Source of the DNA: Dolomedes plantarius
Taxonomy: Eukaryota > Arthropoda > Arachnida > Araneae > Dolomedidae
NCBI GenBank assembly: GCA_907164885.2
Contig: OU015499.1
Location: 147,903,118-147,967,117, forward strand
Length of the DNA stretch: 64,000 nucleotides
Direction: 5' to 3'
Of this stretch, positions 36,434 through 48,420 are shown piece after piece. Below the pieces are notes generated by a model. It was not told the origin of the DNA and searched no databases. It saw only the letters and a program-made list of their open reading frames with translations. Both the position numbers and the translations under genes were made by a program. Each line of letters begins with the position of its first letter. Within the stretch, counting starts at the first letter, position 1.

Positions 36434-36619
36434 CAGTGGCGCACCCAGGGGGGGGCCCAGGGGGCCCTGGCCCCCCCCCCCCCCCCCCAAAGAAGTAGAA
36501 ATATTGATTTTGCATTATAAATATTTTTTTTCGTTCATCTCGGCCACCCCCATGCATTATAAATATTTTTATCCATTCATCTCGGCCCCCCCCAAGAAAA
36601 AATCCTGGGTGCGCCACTG
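36434..36619. mobile_element. hAT-type MITE, 186 bp, perfect 8-bp TSD
   Basis: CAGTGGCGCACCCAGG at the left, the exact complement CCTGGGTGCGCCACTG at the right. TCTGTAAT on both sides. Inside, poly-C/poly-G runs and a duplicated 40-bp block (GCATTATAAATATTTTT, TCATCTCGGCC). Absent in block B. Confidence 0.9.
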
Positions 36620-37950
36620 TCTGTAATTATATTCTTTACCAACAGACTTGGTTAATCAATTATTGAATTCTGAGTAAAAAGAAATAAGGAAGCTAAGACA
36701 AACTTTCATCTGACTAAAAAGTTATTTCTCATTGCTGTAACAAGTTGCAACATTGTGCACTTTATACCAGAAGCTAAAAATAGAAGTTCCTCCACAGAGA
36801 TTCTCTTGGGAGAAAAAGTCTGTAAATTTTGAAAGTTTATCAAAAACTACTCTAAATGATTCAGTAACATTCAATATTTAAGATAATATCCATGAGAAAT
36901 AAACAAGATATGTGATGTGACATCCCTTTTCAATTGGGACATTTCATGAATAAGTGAACATCAGATGAAACAATTTTAAATATTTTTTCTGCAAGTGTTA
37001 TATATCATTTTCAGAAATAACTGAATTTTTGTACTTTGATAAGAAAAATACCCTTTCTCGCAGAAAACATGCCTTAAAATACAATAGAAAATACTCTTTT
37101 TGCATTGATAATTATTGATATAAAAACCGACTTTTTTGCACACTCATTTTGGTGCTTATTCTATGTTTAAAAATGCTAACAATTATTTATTTATGATCTC
37201 ATAACCTTTTTCTTATAAATGCAGCATCAAAATCTTTGCTATTTATTTATTTTTTTATTTGAGGGAGAAATTAATTATATGATATGAGAGTGTCATTCCG
37301 TTCCCAAAAAACAAATACTTTTTTGGGTGATTATTTAAATTTAATTTATTTAAACTTAGATTTTTGTTCTTAAAGCATGTTTTAAGTCTAAAATAATATG
37401 ATAAGTTTGTATCTTTAATATTGTTAATTTTTCTGATAGTATATGTAGGTAATAGAAAGTCATTAAGATGATTATAGTTTGCCTTATTTTCTTTTAATAT
37501 TTAAGTAGTAGTGCGATATATGTTGTGAATGCTTGTCCAAATGTCATTCTCTTACTCATGGAATGTCCCAACTGGTTATCTTAGGTATTTTGTGACATGT
37601 AATCACAATGATGGTATAATAAAGCTAAATACCTATAACGACTTGACTTACCAGATAATGCATCAATGAGAAAACTTGCAATGTTAGTGACAGAAAATAC
37701 AAACAAATTTCCTGCACTGAATAGATTTATATTGAGACAATAAATGTTGGCTACTAGTCATTGATCTCTTTATAGAAATTTTCAACATTCTATGAAACCA
37801 AACGTTCAAAAGCTTTCCCAATTAAAATGATATGAATAATCGTAAGACAGTCTTTGAAACATTATGCATCAACATGAAATATGGATAAAACACATTGCAA
37901 ACAGTATAAAGATTATAAAGTAATAACGTTCTACAAATATTTTGTTTCTC

Positions 37951-38826
37951 TGTTTATAAAAAATTTACATGGTTATGTATTAACATTTATTTCTAAATTT
38001 CTCACTAAATTAGCAGTGTATTTGGATTCTATCGAAATTAAAAAATTTACAGCACATAAATGATGGTTTGTTAACGCTGGTCTTAAATTTAGTGAATATA
38101 ATTTACAAGCGACTACTTTGTTTATATTCTGCTGCTCTTATATTGGAATCTTTTTAGTAAATAATTTCATTATTCAATTTAATGGTTTAATAGGCTGAAC
38201 AGTTGATTCCCCTCAGTTTCGCAGCATGATCAAAGTTATTCCAATCCGTAATTCATTTTAAAAGCTGCAAAAGTTTGTCATCAAGGCTCCGATTTTTTAC
38301 ATTAATTAATAGAGTATTGAATTCAACTAAATACACAATGCAAACAAACAGCGAGCTGATAAAATACCGTTGCCACCTTGAGCATATAAGAAAGAGCTAA
38401 ATTTGCAGTGGGGAATTCGACAATCTTTAAATTGAAAATTTAAAGCCAATTATTTGGGCAGTCCGTGAGGGAAAACTACTGCATCAACTTACTTCATTTC
38501 GATCTCTCAGTCGAAATGCCTCAGTCGGATGCCTCAGTCGAAAAATATAATTTTGCAGGGAAAACATGCTCTAGTGTTGCCAGGAAAGGGGCGGTTACTC
38601 TCCTCGAATATTCTTCCAATCAGAAGGCCTAAATATTGCCTTTCCCATTACGTAACTACTTCCGTTTCTGTTTGTGAAGCCTGGCTGTCGCGATAGAATA
38701 TCACCTCATATACTGTACCTGTAGTCATATGGCAAAAATTTGAATGTGGTTGCTAGTGTTTTTAGTTATCTTTCAATATGTTTCTTTTAGTTTTGTGAGT
38801 CCCAGACATATCTATACATATAAAAA
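37951..38826. other. Unique sequence with a GC-richer, promoter-like patch
   Basis: Mostly AT-rich. At 38580-38700 GC rises and, read on the minus strand, ACGGAAGT (ETS-like), TTACGTAA (CRE/PAR-like) and TGATTGG (CCAAT reverse) cluster. It lies upstream of zinc-finger gene A in gene sense and could hold its first exon and promoter. No transcript evidence; speculative. Confidence 0.25.
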
Positions 38827-39548
38827 CTAGCTGAATACCCGTGCTTCGCTACGGAGTACATTCAAATTAAATTCAACGGTCAATGTATGCAATTAATGCC
38901 AAAAAATATATATATTTATTAAAAAAAATCGTAACGGATATTTTTAAAGACAAAATAATGTAGAAGAAAATATTGAAATTAAATCTAATAGAACATACTA
39001 AAGAATATAGTTAATATAGTATAGTTTGAGGAACATTTATTTTACTGTATTTTAATACTTTTTTGGATAACGTCCTATCGTCTGCCGCATTAGAAGGGAA
39101 AAAAATTTTGTCAATTTATTTTGCTGTTATGCAAGTGACGTAAAATTAGTTTAAAGTATCACAAAAAGAAAAGAAACCACGTGATCAGCATTTAATAAAT
39201 TAAATTCTAAAAATTAATCTTTAAAAATTCACCAAAAATCAGAAAATGGAGGTAAAGATTCAAAAAGATTTCCTTTTGAAGGAATTTTTCGGATCTTTCT
39301 CGTGATATAAATTTTATAACCCTCGGATTATTATTTTAAATGCGAACTTTAAAGAATATTTTAAAAACTGCTTAGAAATTTAATTTAAAAAAATCTAAGA
39401 ATTTTTCAAAAATTTCTGTTAGTGCTCCCCTACACTATAATAAGAATCCCCTTGCGAAATTTCAGCCATTTAGGTCCTGCGGTTTGGCCTGTGCATTATA
39501 TATCAGTCAGTCAGTTAGTCAGTTACGGAACTGTTTTGTATATATAGA
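38827..39548 (-). mobile_element. Non-autonomous Helitron, family 2, 722 bp
   Basis: On the complement it starts TCTATATATACAAAACAG, passes a block of TGACTGACTGACTGATATAT repeats, and ends CCGTAGCGAAGCACGGGTAT then TCAGCTAG. The CCGT...ACGG stem, a 7-base gap and CTAG make the Helitron 3' end. Confidence 0.8.
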
Positions 39549-40282
39549 TGTATGTATGTGTGTGTGTGTGTATGCAAGTATGTATGTATGTTCCAGCATC
39601 ACTCTGGAACGCCTAGAAGAATTTCAACCAAACTTGGTACACATATCACTTACAATCTGGAAAGGAACACTGGGGGATAAGGCACCCCTAGAGAGGCAGA
39701 GGGTAAGAGGAACATGTAAAAATAATAGAAAACGACTGATATTAGTGTCGAATTCATAGTTTTCGGGGTCGTTGAAACGAATAGTGACACTTTCGATACC
39801 GTTTAGGTGCAAGGTCAGCCCCCCCCCCGATCAGCATTGGGGGGAGGAGAGAAGGAAGGGGTGAAAATAATGTCCAATATACAGGAGAGTAGTGTCGAAA
39901 CCATAGTTTTCGGGGTCGCTGCGACGATTAGGGACACTCCCGATGCCATTTAAATGCAAGTTCAGCCTCCAATCAGCATTGGGGGGGGGAGGGGGATAAC
40001 AAATTTCAAAAATGTCCGAGAGTAGTGTCGAATCCATAGTTTTCGGAGTCACTGAGAAGAATACAGGAAACTAAAAATGCTGTTTATAATCAAGTTTTGA
40101 GTTAAATTAATAATAGTGTGAATTTGTAATTTTACTTTATCATTTGTATACTGTATTTACTTTTAAATACCTGTAAATTCAATTACTTAGGTTTTACACT
40201 ATAGGTAGAATCCATTCCTTTTTCTGTGTAATAAAAAAATTGGGAAGAATAAATACCCGGGCAACGAAGGACAAACAGCTAG
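39549..40282 (+). mobile_element. Helitron-like element with three internal tandem units
   Basis: Contains CCAGCATCACTCTGGAACGC and TTCAACCAAACTTGGTACAC, a block widespread in arthropod repeats, and ends TACCCGGGCAACGAAGGACA then AACAGCTAG. Units starting TAGTGTCGAATTCATAGTTT recur at 39743, 39890 and 40023 with C-rich/G-rich runs between. The 5' end is not certain; it abuts the TC end of the opposite Helitron at 39548. Confidence 0.55.
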
Positions 40283-40619
40283 TTTTTTAATAAAAAAGGA
40301 AAATTGTCATGCATTAAAGAATTGCTTTTGTGGCAAACGCTATTTTTCAATAAGATCAATTAATAAAATCCTTTTCGCTTCTATTTACAAGTGTGCGTGT
40401 TCTTGACAACAAACAAGGATACTGCAGAAATTTTATCAATTTCTTAGATATAATATGATGTGTTAGGTGCTAAGTCAAAAACGATAAGGAAAAAATCAAA
40501 CAGTATCTCAAAAAAAAAAACCTATAACCCAACTTTTAATGGAAACTTTTTAAAACTTTCAATCCTCACGCATAGAGCTAATGAAAAAATTAATAAATTG
40601 TAGAGAAAAAAATGTGAAT

Positions 40620-41000
40620 TTCTGCAGTTTTTTTCAGTTATCATATGTTTGTAATAAGTTTACTATTATGAAAAATATCGCAAATACATTGAAAGTCATC
40701 ACCATGGGAACACAGTAGATAACTTTAAAGTGAACTAAAGACAGACATATTGCTCAATTACAGTTTCTCGTAAAATGCAGTTAAATTTTTCATCGTGAGA
40801 ACACAGTGCATATTAGGGAGCAATACATAAGCATACTGCTCTTTTCTGGAGTCTTCCAGAAAGCATTGCAAACGTCATCACGAGAAAAGAGATCCTAATT
40901 TATAAACGACTGATACAAAACATATATATTTCTCATTTCGTTCCTCGTAAAATGATTTCAAAATTTTTTACCAAACGAACACAATATATAACACATTACA
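40620..41000. repeat. Degenerate tandem repeat, unit about 120-140 bp
   Basis: Three loose units share TCTCGTAAAATG, TTTTTCATCGTGAGAACACA and CAGTAGATAACTTTA-like blocks. Confidence 0.45.
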
Positions 41001-41255
41001 CATAAGAATTAAGATAGAACAGAAAGAGAGTAGTAATTGTACTTCGTATTAGAGAAAAACATTTTACACCTTGGGGCATTTTTCAGTTTTTAAAAAAATG
41101 CATTATTTTAAAACTTGCATTATTTAATGCATTATTTTAAAATCAACATATTCTATGTTAAAATGCAGATACGAGCGAGAAGAAAAAAATAAAAATTATA
41201 TATGTCAAAATTATAAAAATTATATTTATATGTTATTATAAATAAAAATATTCAA

Positions 41256-41700
41256 ATTCATTTTTGGTTAAAAATTGACATGGAATATCCTCAAATTTCT
41301 GCAAAAGCTATAAAAGTCTTAATGTCCTTCGTTACAACATATTTGTACGAAAAGTCGCTTTCAACATATGTCGGAACAAAATCAAAATACAGAAATAAAT
41401 TAGAAGCTGAACATGAAATACGTTTACAAATAAGGACAACAGAACCCGACTTTAACGTTTTGTACAAAACAAAGGAAACTAATCCCAGTCATTAAAACTG
41501 AAAATTTTATTTGTACATATTAACTTTATTTTGTTATACTTTGTTAACTTTTATTATAATGTAATAAAAGAATATTAAAACGTTTTTCTTTATATGTACA
41601 ACCTAGATTATGAATATTTTATTGTTTATGATCCCGGGTTCCGTGAAATAATTTTATACTCATAAGAGTTCCTTAAATTAACAAAGTTTGAAGACCACTG
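41256..41700 (+). pseudogene. hAT transposase C-terminus and 3' end
   Basis: MEYPQISAKAIKVLMSFVTT, YLYEKSLSTYVGTKSKYRNK, LEAEHEIRLQI and FNVLYKTKETNPSH form the hAT dimerisation domain (EYPxLSxKALxxLLPFxTTYLCExGFSxxxxIKxKYRxxL), which ends in the stop at 41495. Downstream the element closes with AGTTTGAAGACCACTG at 41700, a hAT terminus. The left part of the element is missing, so this is 5'-truncated. The conserved TTYLCE is here TTYLYE, losing the Cys. Confidence 0.7.
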
Positions 41701-41834
41701 ACTTAGAGAATGAGAGAAACAGTATTACTATTCTATCCAGTGGATCTCGAAATTCACTAGCAAGCACAAAATAAAATGAATATGTACAACCGGAAATAAT
41801 CCCTCCACCCCATCTGCTTCACATCTATAAATAG

Positions 41835-41857
41835 AACCTCCGCTGGACACGGAGGTT
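41835..41857. repeat. Perfect 8-bp hairpin
   Basis: AACCTCCG, loop CTGGACA, CGGAGGTT. Follows TATAAATAG by a few bases. Meaning unknown. Confidence 0.5.
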
Positions 41858-42354
41858 GAAGGTCAAGGGGGAAGGTAGCTAACTTCCCCCACTTCAATGA
41901 GGGGAGGAGTTTGAGGCGAAAACTCACGTTTTACAGCTGGAAACGCAAAATTATTATTTAGAATACTAATTACCTATTAACACAAAAAATGCCAAAATTA
42001 TCTTTAAAAAATGCCTGAAGTTTCAAGATTTGCGTCTTGTTTTTCAAATTTTTAAATTATTATCAGTTATTTTCTTACAGAGCATTTTAGCAAGCTGTCT
42101 CTCGTTTATACCAAGTATGTCTCTCGTTTTGGAAATTTGAAAATGTAACTTAATTTAAAAAATATTTTGAATAATAATAAAAAAAAAATTGCAAAGCCCC
42201 GTATTTATCTTGGAAGCCTACTTTCAGATTCCAAAAACAGAATTCAAAAATATTCATTAGGTAACCCGGTATGCGAAATATTATTTCGCAATTCATTAAC
42301 ATTGAATCGTACATCTGCGAGGTCTCCTGATGCACCCCCTTAAACGAAAGGTTA

Positions 42355-43464
42355 TCTATACTAATATATTAAGAGAGAGAGAGGATTTTGTATGTGGAGA
42401 GTAATCTCCGGAACCACTGCACCTATTTGAAAAATTCTTTCACTATTTGAAAGGTACATTATTCCAGATGGACATACGCGATATATTATGTATATTTGAT
42501 AAGTAGAAAGGAAGTTAGGAGCCTAAATGTTGAGCTGATGTTTAACAATTACAACTTTTCTTTTGTCAACAATAGTCAAGTAACCATCAGAAGATATTTT
42601 CCTTTATTATCAGTAAAACATTTAACATTTGTATTTTCTTTGTCAACCTTAGTCAAGTAACCATAGCAATTCATCAAACTACATTTTCATTTATTATCAG
42701 TAAAACATTAATATTTTAAAGATTCAAGTGGAGGAGGTATTGATAAATACAAAAAGGATTTTTAAAATTGTCAACGTTTAAGGGTTTATTGAAGAAAATT
42801 ACATTTGGTACTACGCTTCTTATTGGACATTTAAGGTAAAAAAAAAATTTTACTGTTGGCTATCAACTGGAAATTTATTGGTATAATATTACAGAACTTT
42901 ATTTAATTTATATACTTTATGTTTTTGAATTTATGTACAATTTTATGCACAATTTGCGTAAATCAAACTTGAATTATTGAAGTTTATTCAAAAATCGGTA
43001 TGTTTCATATAAACTGAGAAATTTATTGATTATTTCGAATAGGCCTCTGTTTGTTCCTTTATAAGTGAAAAAGTATTGCTTCAATTGAGCTGAAATTTTG
43101 TATAAATGTAGTTGATAGTTAAGATTAAATTATAGGCATATTATTTTTTGAAAATCGCACCCCGGAGTTTTTTTAGTTAATGTTTCATTGATTTTGTCCC
43201 TAAAAGTTGCATTTCGACAGCTTCCACGGCTATCCTCGCTGACAGCGAGACTATGGGGCCGAATCGTACCAAAATCGGCACGCGGTTGGCCCCAGACACG
43301 ATTCAGAGATATCCGCTACTGTTTTTTATAAGTTTCTTTTGGTATTAATTGCATACATTGGCCGCTGTATTTATTGTCAACTTTTCTTTTTGCATTAAGT
43401 GCATACATTGACTGTTGTATTTAATTTGAATGTACTCCGTAGCGAAGCACGGGTATTCAGCTAG
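42355..43464 (+). mobile_element. Non-autonomous Helitron, family 2, 1.1 kb
   Basis: Starts TCTATACTAATATATTAAGA after A and ends CCGTAGCGAAGCACGGGTAT then TCAGCTAG before T, so it sits exactly between A and T as Helitrons do. Internal direct repeats: GTCAAGTAACCAT with TTTATTATCAGTAAAACAT twice, and TGCATACATTG twice near the end. No Rep or helicase coding sequence. Confidence 0.85.
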
Positions 43465-43923
43465 TATTCTATAAATGTGTCAAATTTAGTTTTTGTAACC
43501 GCAACTGTTATTCATTAGCGGTAAATTACAATTTTAAAAAATTGGTTTCTGTGCATACTCTGTAACATATTTAAATTTGGCTTTGATACTTACTAAGAAC
43601 ATGGCCGCTTAAACACGTTAATTTGTTTATTCCGAGGAATCTCTCTGGCTCTCTCCCTGCCATTTTTATGTTTAATTATGTTTGTGAGATATAAAATGAA
43701 ACCTAACGGAAAATTATTTATTTCGCCCTGTTCAGTAACCATATTTCTTTTTACCGGGTTCAATAGTAATTTTTAAAGTGTATTTCACTATTCTTAATAC
43801 GATTTTCAACATTTGGGAAGGATGTATTGAATATAATTTGTGTGTTGGTACATTTATTTACTTTCTAGCCGTTTTTGTTTTGACGGGTACCAACTAGTAC
43901 GATTATAAATATACTCCTGTATA

Positions 43924-44062
43924 AGGGCCTCTTCACATAGAATGCATCAGTGTCAACGTAAAATATTTTAACCAATCATATACCAATCTTTGAACTATTT
44001 AACCAATCAACGCCAACGGAATCTTTAACACTGAGCTGGCGAATTCTATGTGAATAGGCCCC
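43924..44062. mobile_element. 139-bp MITE, GGGCCTnTTCACATAG family
   Basis: Left AGGGCCTCTTCACATAGAAT, right complement GGGGCCTATTCACATAGAAT. Interior holds several ACCAAT motifs. The copy at 55971-56152 shares the termini. Superfamily not determined. Confidence 0.75.
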
Positions 44063-44660
44063 AACCCTGAAAAAATATATATACTCTTGTAAACTCAGCG
44101 CTGTCCACACAGCAAAGCTATTTCTACCAGCTTTTGTTAAGGTATGTAACTGAATCAACGATATCACATAATGTATCAGTGTATCATTTTATCAGAGCCT
44201 TTTTTTTAATGTTACAATAAATAACTCTTTATCTAAGAAGATCATATTACTGAATACAACAATGTTAATATTTTAACATTTAGCTAAAGTTTGAAAAATA
44301 TTTTATTTCATGTCCCCCTTATTCGAAATATTTTCATATATGTATTATCACAGGGAAATATTAGCCTATGTTAAAACTTATTTTAAACATATTGATTCTG
44401 CATTTTGTTATGTGCGAGATATCAACCAATAATTTCATGAAACATTTCAAATCTTTGCTAGTTGCTTTCTAAAATATGTTATTTTGGCTAACCGAGAAAA
44501 AAGAGCTTCCAGTACTTTAACATAGTGAATTATAAATATTTGAAATAAAACTGAACACAGAATTATGAAAATATTTGTAACTGCTGTTTCCACAAATTCA
44601 AAATCATTTAATTCATTGCTCTTTCGTTGCATGTCAATGCTTTAATTTTTATCATATATA

Positions 44661-46069
44661 CACTGCTGGCCACCCAAATTGCAACACCAAGAAAGACAAG
44701 AGATATCACAACAAAATTTATTTTGTAGATAACATGTTGACCAAGTATCAAATGATTAAATTTATAGACTTCTGTGAAGTGTGGTTCCTGCCAAAATCAG
44801 TAGCCAGAGTAGCCGCCATTGTTGGAGATCACCGCTGCCACACGCCTCGGCATTGATTCAAAGAGACTTTGGATGAGTTCTTGGGGTACAGCAGACCAAG
44901 CAGCTACCACACGTTGCCAAAGTTGATCTGCTGTGGCAGCTGGGGATGGAATCTGGGTCAATCGTAGAGCAACCATGGACCACATGTTTTCTATCGGCGA
45001 AAGATCCGGAGAGCGAGGCGGCCAGGAAAGCAATTCAATCTGGCGATTGACGAAGAACCGTTGGACAATGCGTGCCACGTGTGGTCGCGCATTATCCTGT
45101 TGAAATATGGCTGTGGGCAAGCCCTGAAGGTAAGGAAGGACAACTGGCTCCAACACCTCGGAGATGTAGCGCTGGCTGTTTAATGTACCGGCAATGCGTA
45201 CTAGAGGTGTGCGAGAGTGATATCCAATACCGCCCCATACCATAATACTCGGTGCAGGACCAGTGTGGCGGTGCATAACGCAGCTGTTCAGCATTCTCTC
45301 TTCACGGTGTCTCCAGACTCGAATGCGACCATCGTGGTGTTGCAGACAGAAGCGTGACTCGTCAGTAAAGACAATTTCATTCCATTCTGCGGTCCACATC
45401 CTTCTGTCATCGCACCATTGGCGGCGGAGACGTCTGTGGTTCTGCGTCAAGGGTAGACAAAGCAATGGACGTCTTGCGGACAGACCACTCTGCTGTAAAC
45501 GGCGTCGAATGGTACGCGCAGACACTGGATGATGCGTTACAGACTGCATGTACTGTGCTATGGTTCGTGATGTGACTGAGCGATCCGTCACTGCCATGCG
45601 CACAATTTGCCTGTCATCACGTGAAGTGTTGCGCTGAGGTGGATGCGATCGAACACGGCGGTCCGTCGTACCCTCCTGCATCCAACGATCACATATCCGC
45701 ATTACAGTTGTTTGGTTTCCTCCAACACGACTACCGATTTCCCTGAAAGATAATCCACAATCTCGGTAGGCCACTATCCTTCCTCTGTCGAACTCGGATA
45801 CTTGATCAAAAGATGATCGCTGTTTTCGACGAGGCATAATTGATCGTTTTTTTGAAAAAACCACAAGAAAAACACAATTGCCGAACTTGAAATCGTCGAA
45901 ATCTCCAAGCCTTATATAGCGCTTTGAAGTGGCGCCACAGGCTCGCGTGATGTGCGTCTCCGCTGAAATTCTAATCATTTGCATATCTCACCTCCGCTAA
46001 TGCATGTAGTAAATTTCATGTTATTTGCATGTTTCCTTCAGGGTGTTGCATTTACAGTGGCCAGCAGTG
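44661..46069 (-). mobile_element. Complete Tc1 (DD34E) element, 1409 bp
   Basis: Left end CACTGCTGGCCACCCAAATT then GCAACACC; right end on the complement CACTGCTGGCCACTGTAAAT then GCAACACC. TA flanks both (44659-44660, 46070-46071). It encloses one uninterrupted transposase gene. Confidence 0.95.
44797..45837 (-). CDS. Tc1-type DD34E transposase, apparently intact
   Basis: 346 residues, the usual length for Tc1 transposases; it cuts out and reinserts the element at TA sites. I take ATG 45837 (MPRRKQRSSFDQVSEFDRGR) because family proteins start there; an in-frame ATG at 45984 would add 49 unrelated residues. Residues 10-60 form the first helix-turn-helix (GLSFREIGSRVGGNQTTVMR), 75-120 the second (TIRRRLQQSGLSARRP). 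The catalytic triad is D159 (VFTDESRF), D248 (FQQDNARPH) and E283 (SPDLSPIENMW), with 34 residues between the last two. VMVWGGI-like SIMVWGGIGYH is at about 197-207. No stop or shift. On the complement a TATATAGC box lies about 75 bases upstream of the ATG. Of all mobile elements here this is the only one with an intact-looking enzyme between matching ends. Confidence 0.95.
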   Translation of the reverse strand: MPRRKQRSSFDQVSEFDRGRIVAYRDCGLSFREIGSRVGGNQTTVMRICDRWMQEGTTDRRVRSHPPQRNTSRDDRQIVRMAVTDRSVTSRTIAQYMQSVTHHPVSARTIRRRLQQSGLSARRPLLCLPLTQNHRRLRRQWCDDRRMWTAEWNEIVFTDESRFCLQHHDGRIRVWRHREERMLNSCVMHRHTGPAPSIMVWGGIGYHSRTPLVRIAGTLNSQRYISEVLEPVVLPYLQGLPTAIFQQDNARPHVARIVQRFFVNRQIELLSWPPRSPDLSPIENMWSMVALRLTQIPSPAATADQLWQRVVAAWSAVPQELIQSLFESMPRRVAAVISNNGGYSGY

Positions 46070-46071
46070 TA

Positions 46072-48420
46072 TATGACAGGGGTGTGGTTTGCCTGCTCTA
46101 ATAATTTTAAATGCAGTTATCATCCATTTAAGTTAGTGGCGAGTGGAATATGAACAGAATAACATCAGTCCATGATTTGAATCATCCACTTTATTTCCAT
46201 TTCACGCTAACCAAAGCTCCAAATCAGCGCGTTCTATTCTCGCCATTTTGTACTTAGAGACGCGATGAACACACGTGTGTCGGCATTGAATTCCATCCCG
46301 CGCTCTGCCGATTTCGAGGTGAAAATCACGCGTCCACTCTCCTGGCACATGCGCAGAGCCCAATTTAGAATCTTCCAGAAATTTCTTCCCGCCAAACCTG
46401 TATAGTATCTAAAAATAACCTCGCTACTTGGAGCTTCATTTCACCGCGAATCGAAGGTCAATTACTGAAACGGAGAATTACCTACTTTTTCTACCCGCGC
46501 GCGTCTGGAAATATGAAACTAGTTACTTTTTCGCGCCACGAAAATTATTAATCTCTAAGCCCCCTTTAAATTTAACTTAATTATTCTTTCCCCAATTAAT
46601 TTCTGACAAATTCCCCCGTCTCCCTGAAGGCATGCACACAAGGAGTAGCTAATTCCATGTGGCAAGGCTTCAGAAGAGCAAAACAATCAAATTAGCGAAC
46701 TGGAAAAATGCTGAGTAGAGCTGCAGTCCTTAATCAACAAAAATCTGAGTGAAAACCCATTATTTAAAATCAAGTGTTCCCCTAACAACCCCTGGATTAT
46801 CTCTTTCTGTTTTGTAAGACTTGGAGCAGTGGTTTTTAAAATACACAGTTACAATTGTTTTCACAGGTTACATAAAAATAGTCTTGACATGGTACAACAA
46901 AATGTATTATATCACTTATTAATAGAAACAAATAGGAAGACATTAAAACACTATCTAAAAATATATCACTTTAAATGTAAAAAAATTTCACTTTAACAAG
47001 ACATCACCTGAAAATAATATCACTTTAAAAATCTTATTTAGGAACATTTTTAAAATTTATTTATTTATTTATTATTTATTATTAAATGAAATTAAAAGAA
47101 TAAATTTGTTAACCATTAACGTGGACTGTCAGTAGTTGGCAATATAAAGTCCATGCTTTATTATTAGTCTCATCAATTTTTTTGAGTGGTAGTTCAATCA
47201 ACAGTCTTTATGTATCTCTCCACTCACATTTAAGGTTGATACAGTTCCATTTCAATTATTTACAAAAATTTAATTTATTTACACAAGATTATGGTGGAAT
47301 ATGAAAATAGACGTAAATGAAAAAGAACAATTAAAATTATGAAAAACAAGATGGTCGATCGACATGGTTGGAGGCCACCTGCAATTGCTTGACCCTGTAA
47401 AACTCAGAGACAAAATATATTAATGATTGACATACAAAACTCGTTATTATCTTTTGGTGGGAATTCCCTTATTTACCTCTAATTATTAAACATCATAATT
47501 TATTGTACATCAAATTTATTATAACCCATTTTTCTTTTTCCTATATTACATATATAAATCCAAGATATCTTTTTATAGAATAATCAATAATTCAAATTTC
47601 AAAATATTTCTATACTTTAACTTCCTCAGAACATTCACAATGATAAACTCATTATGTCAATACAAAACAATTTTAGTACTTGTACCATTCATTTACTGTA
47701 TACAATTTTCCAAGTTGGGTCAGAGGAGAGTAGGTGCAAATGATTTACCAGTCTTAACCACAACAATTGGTTTGAGAAACAAAATCTTTGAAGAGTGTTC
47801 GAGTGTTGGAGTGTGTGTACCCCACACTGCCCTAGGTTCAAATTCTTAATTAACTTTACTACTAAGGAGTGAGGGGTGTGTGTATTTGTTTGCGTAAAGT
47901 GTATGTGTCCGTACAGTGGACCAACCGTTATTCTCCCACAGGATATGACTGCCAAAACAACACCTTGTCAAGAACGAAGATGGAGAAACAGGAAATGGGG
48001 TGCTTGTCACGTCTGAGGAAGTTTTAAATAGGAATTGGGAGGGCAAAAGAGCGTCACCCCATGGCCTGTCTTTAGTCATTTAGCTTAAGTATTATTTTTC
48101 AACTCTTTGTGACTGAACATGTGAAGTAGAATTTATTTTAGAAGGATAGAATAAGGTTGGGATGACTTCCAAAACGTGGATTTGAGGTGGTGATAGGACA
48201 GAGTATTCAAGAAGGAGAAAATTTACTGAAAGATGAAAGAAGTAGGGTTGTCACATTCGGTTGTTTAAAAATCGTCTCATTTTAAATTTAAACTAATTTA
48301 TTATCAGGTCTACGATTATATAATTTTAGGCTATGAAAAAAAAAAAATACGCCGGGCTTTTTTTGGGGGGCGGGGGGAAATTGTCACTCCCCCCCTTGTA
48401 ACCGCCATTGTTGCCTTCTG
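46072..48420. other. No gene recognised
   Basis: GC-richer patch at 46230-46450 (TCAGCGCGTTC, CGCGCTCTGCC) without a domain on either strand. 46850-47600 is AT-rich. At 47810-47860 AGGTTCAAATTC resembles a Pol III B box, with no convincing A box. 48356-48400 has G-run/C-run sequence (GGGGGGCGGGGGG, CCCCCCC). Confidence 0.4.

Larger units (their letters stand above)
32440..37950. repeat. Paralogous block A (zinc-finger duplication)
   Basis: Collinear with 56375-60590. Shared blocks include TTCAGTAGGAAATTTT (32448/56396), TTTATTATAAAGGCTTTCAC (32526/56460), the finger gene, CAGCTATCATGCAATG (35995/59377), ACAGACTTGGTTAATCA (36642/59575) and CCCAATTAAAATGATATGAA (37817/60457). Copy A is longer because of later insertions. 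Confidence 0.85.

Noticed and set aside
45263..45532. Plus-strand 89-codon frame
   Set aside because: Antisense to the intact Tc1 transposase.
47810..47860. Pol III B-box-like AGGTTCAAATTC as a SINE
   Set aside because: No A box at the right distance and no second copy in the window.
48356..48400. G-run/C-run as a regulatory quadruplex
   Set aside because: Homopolymer runs occur at many MITE ends here; no gene start nearby to give it meaning.
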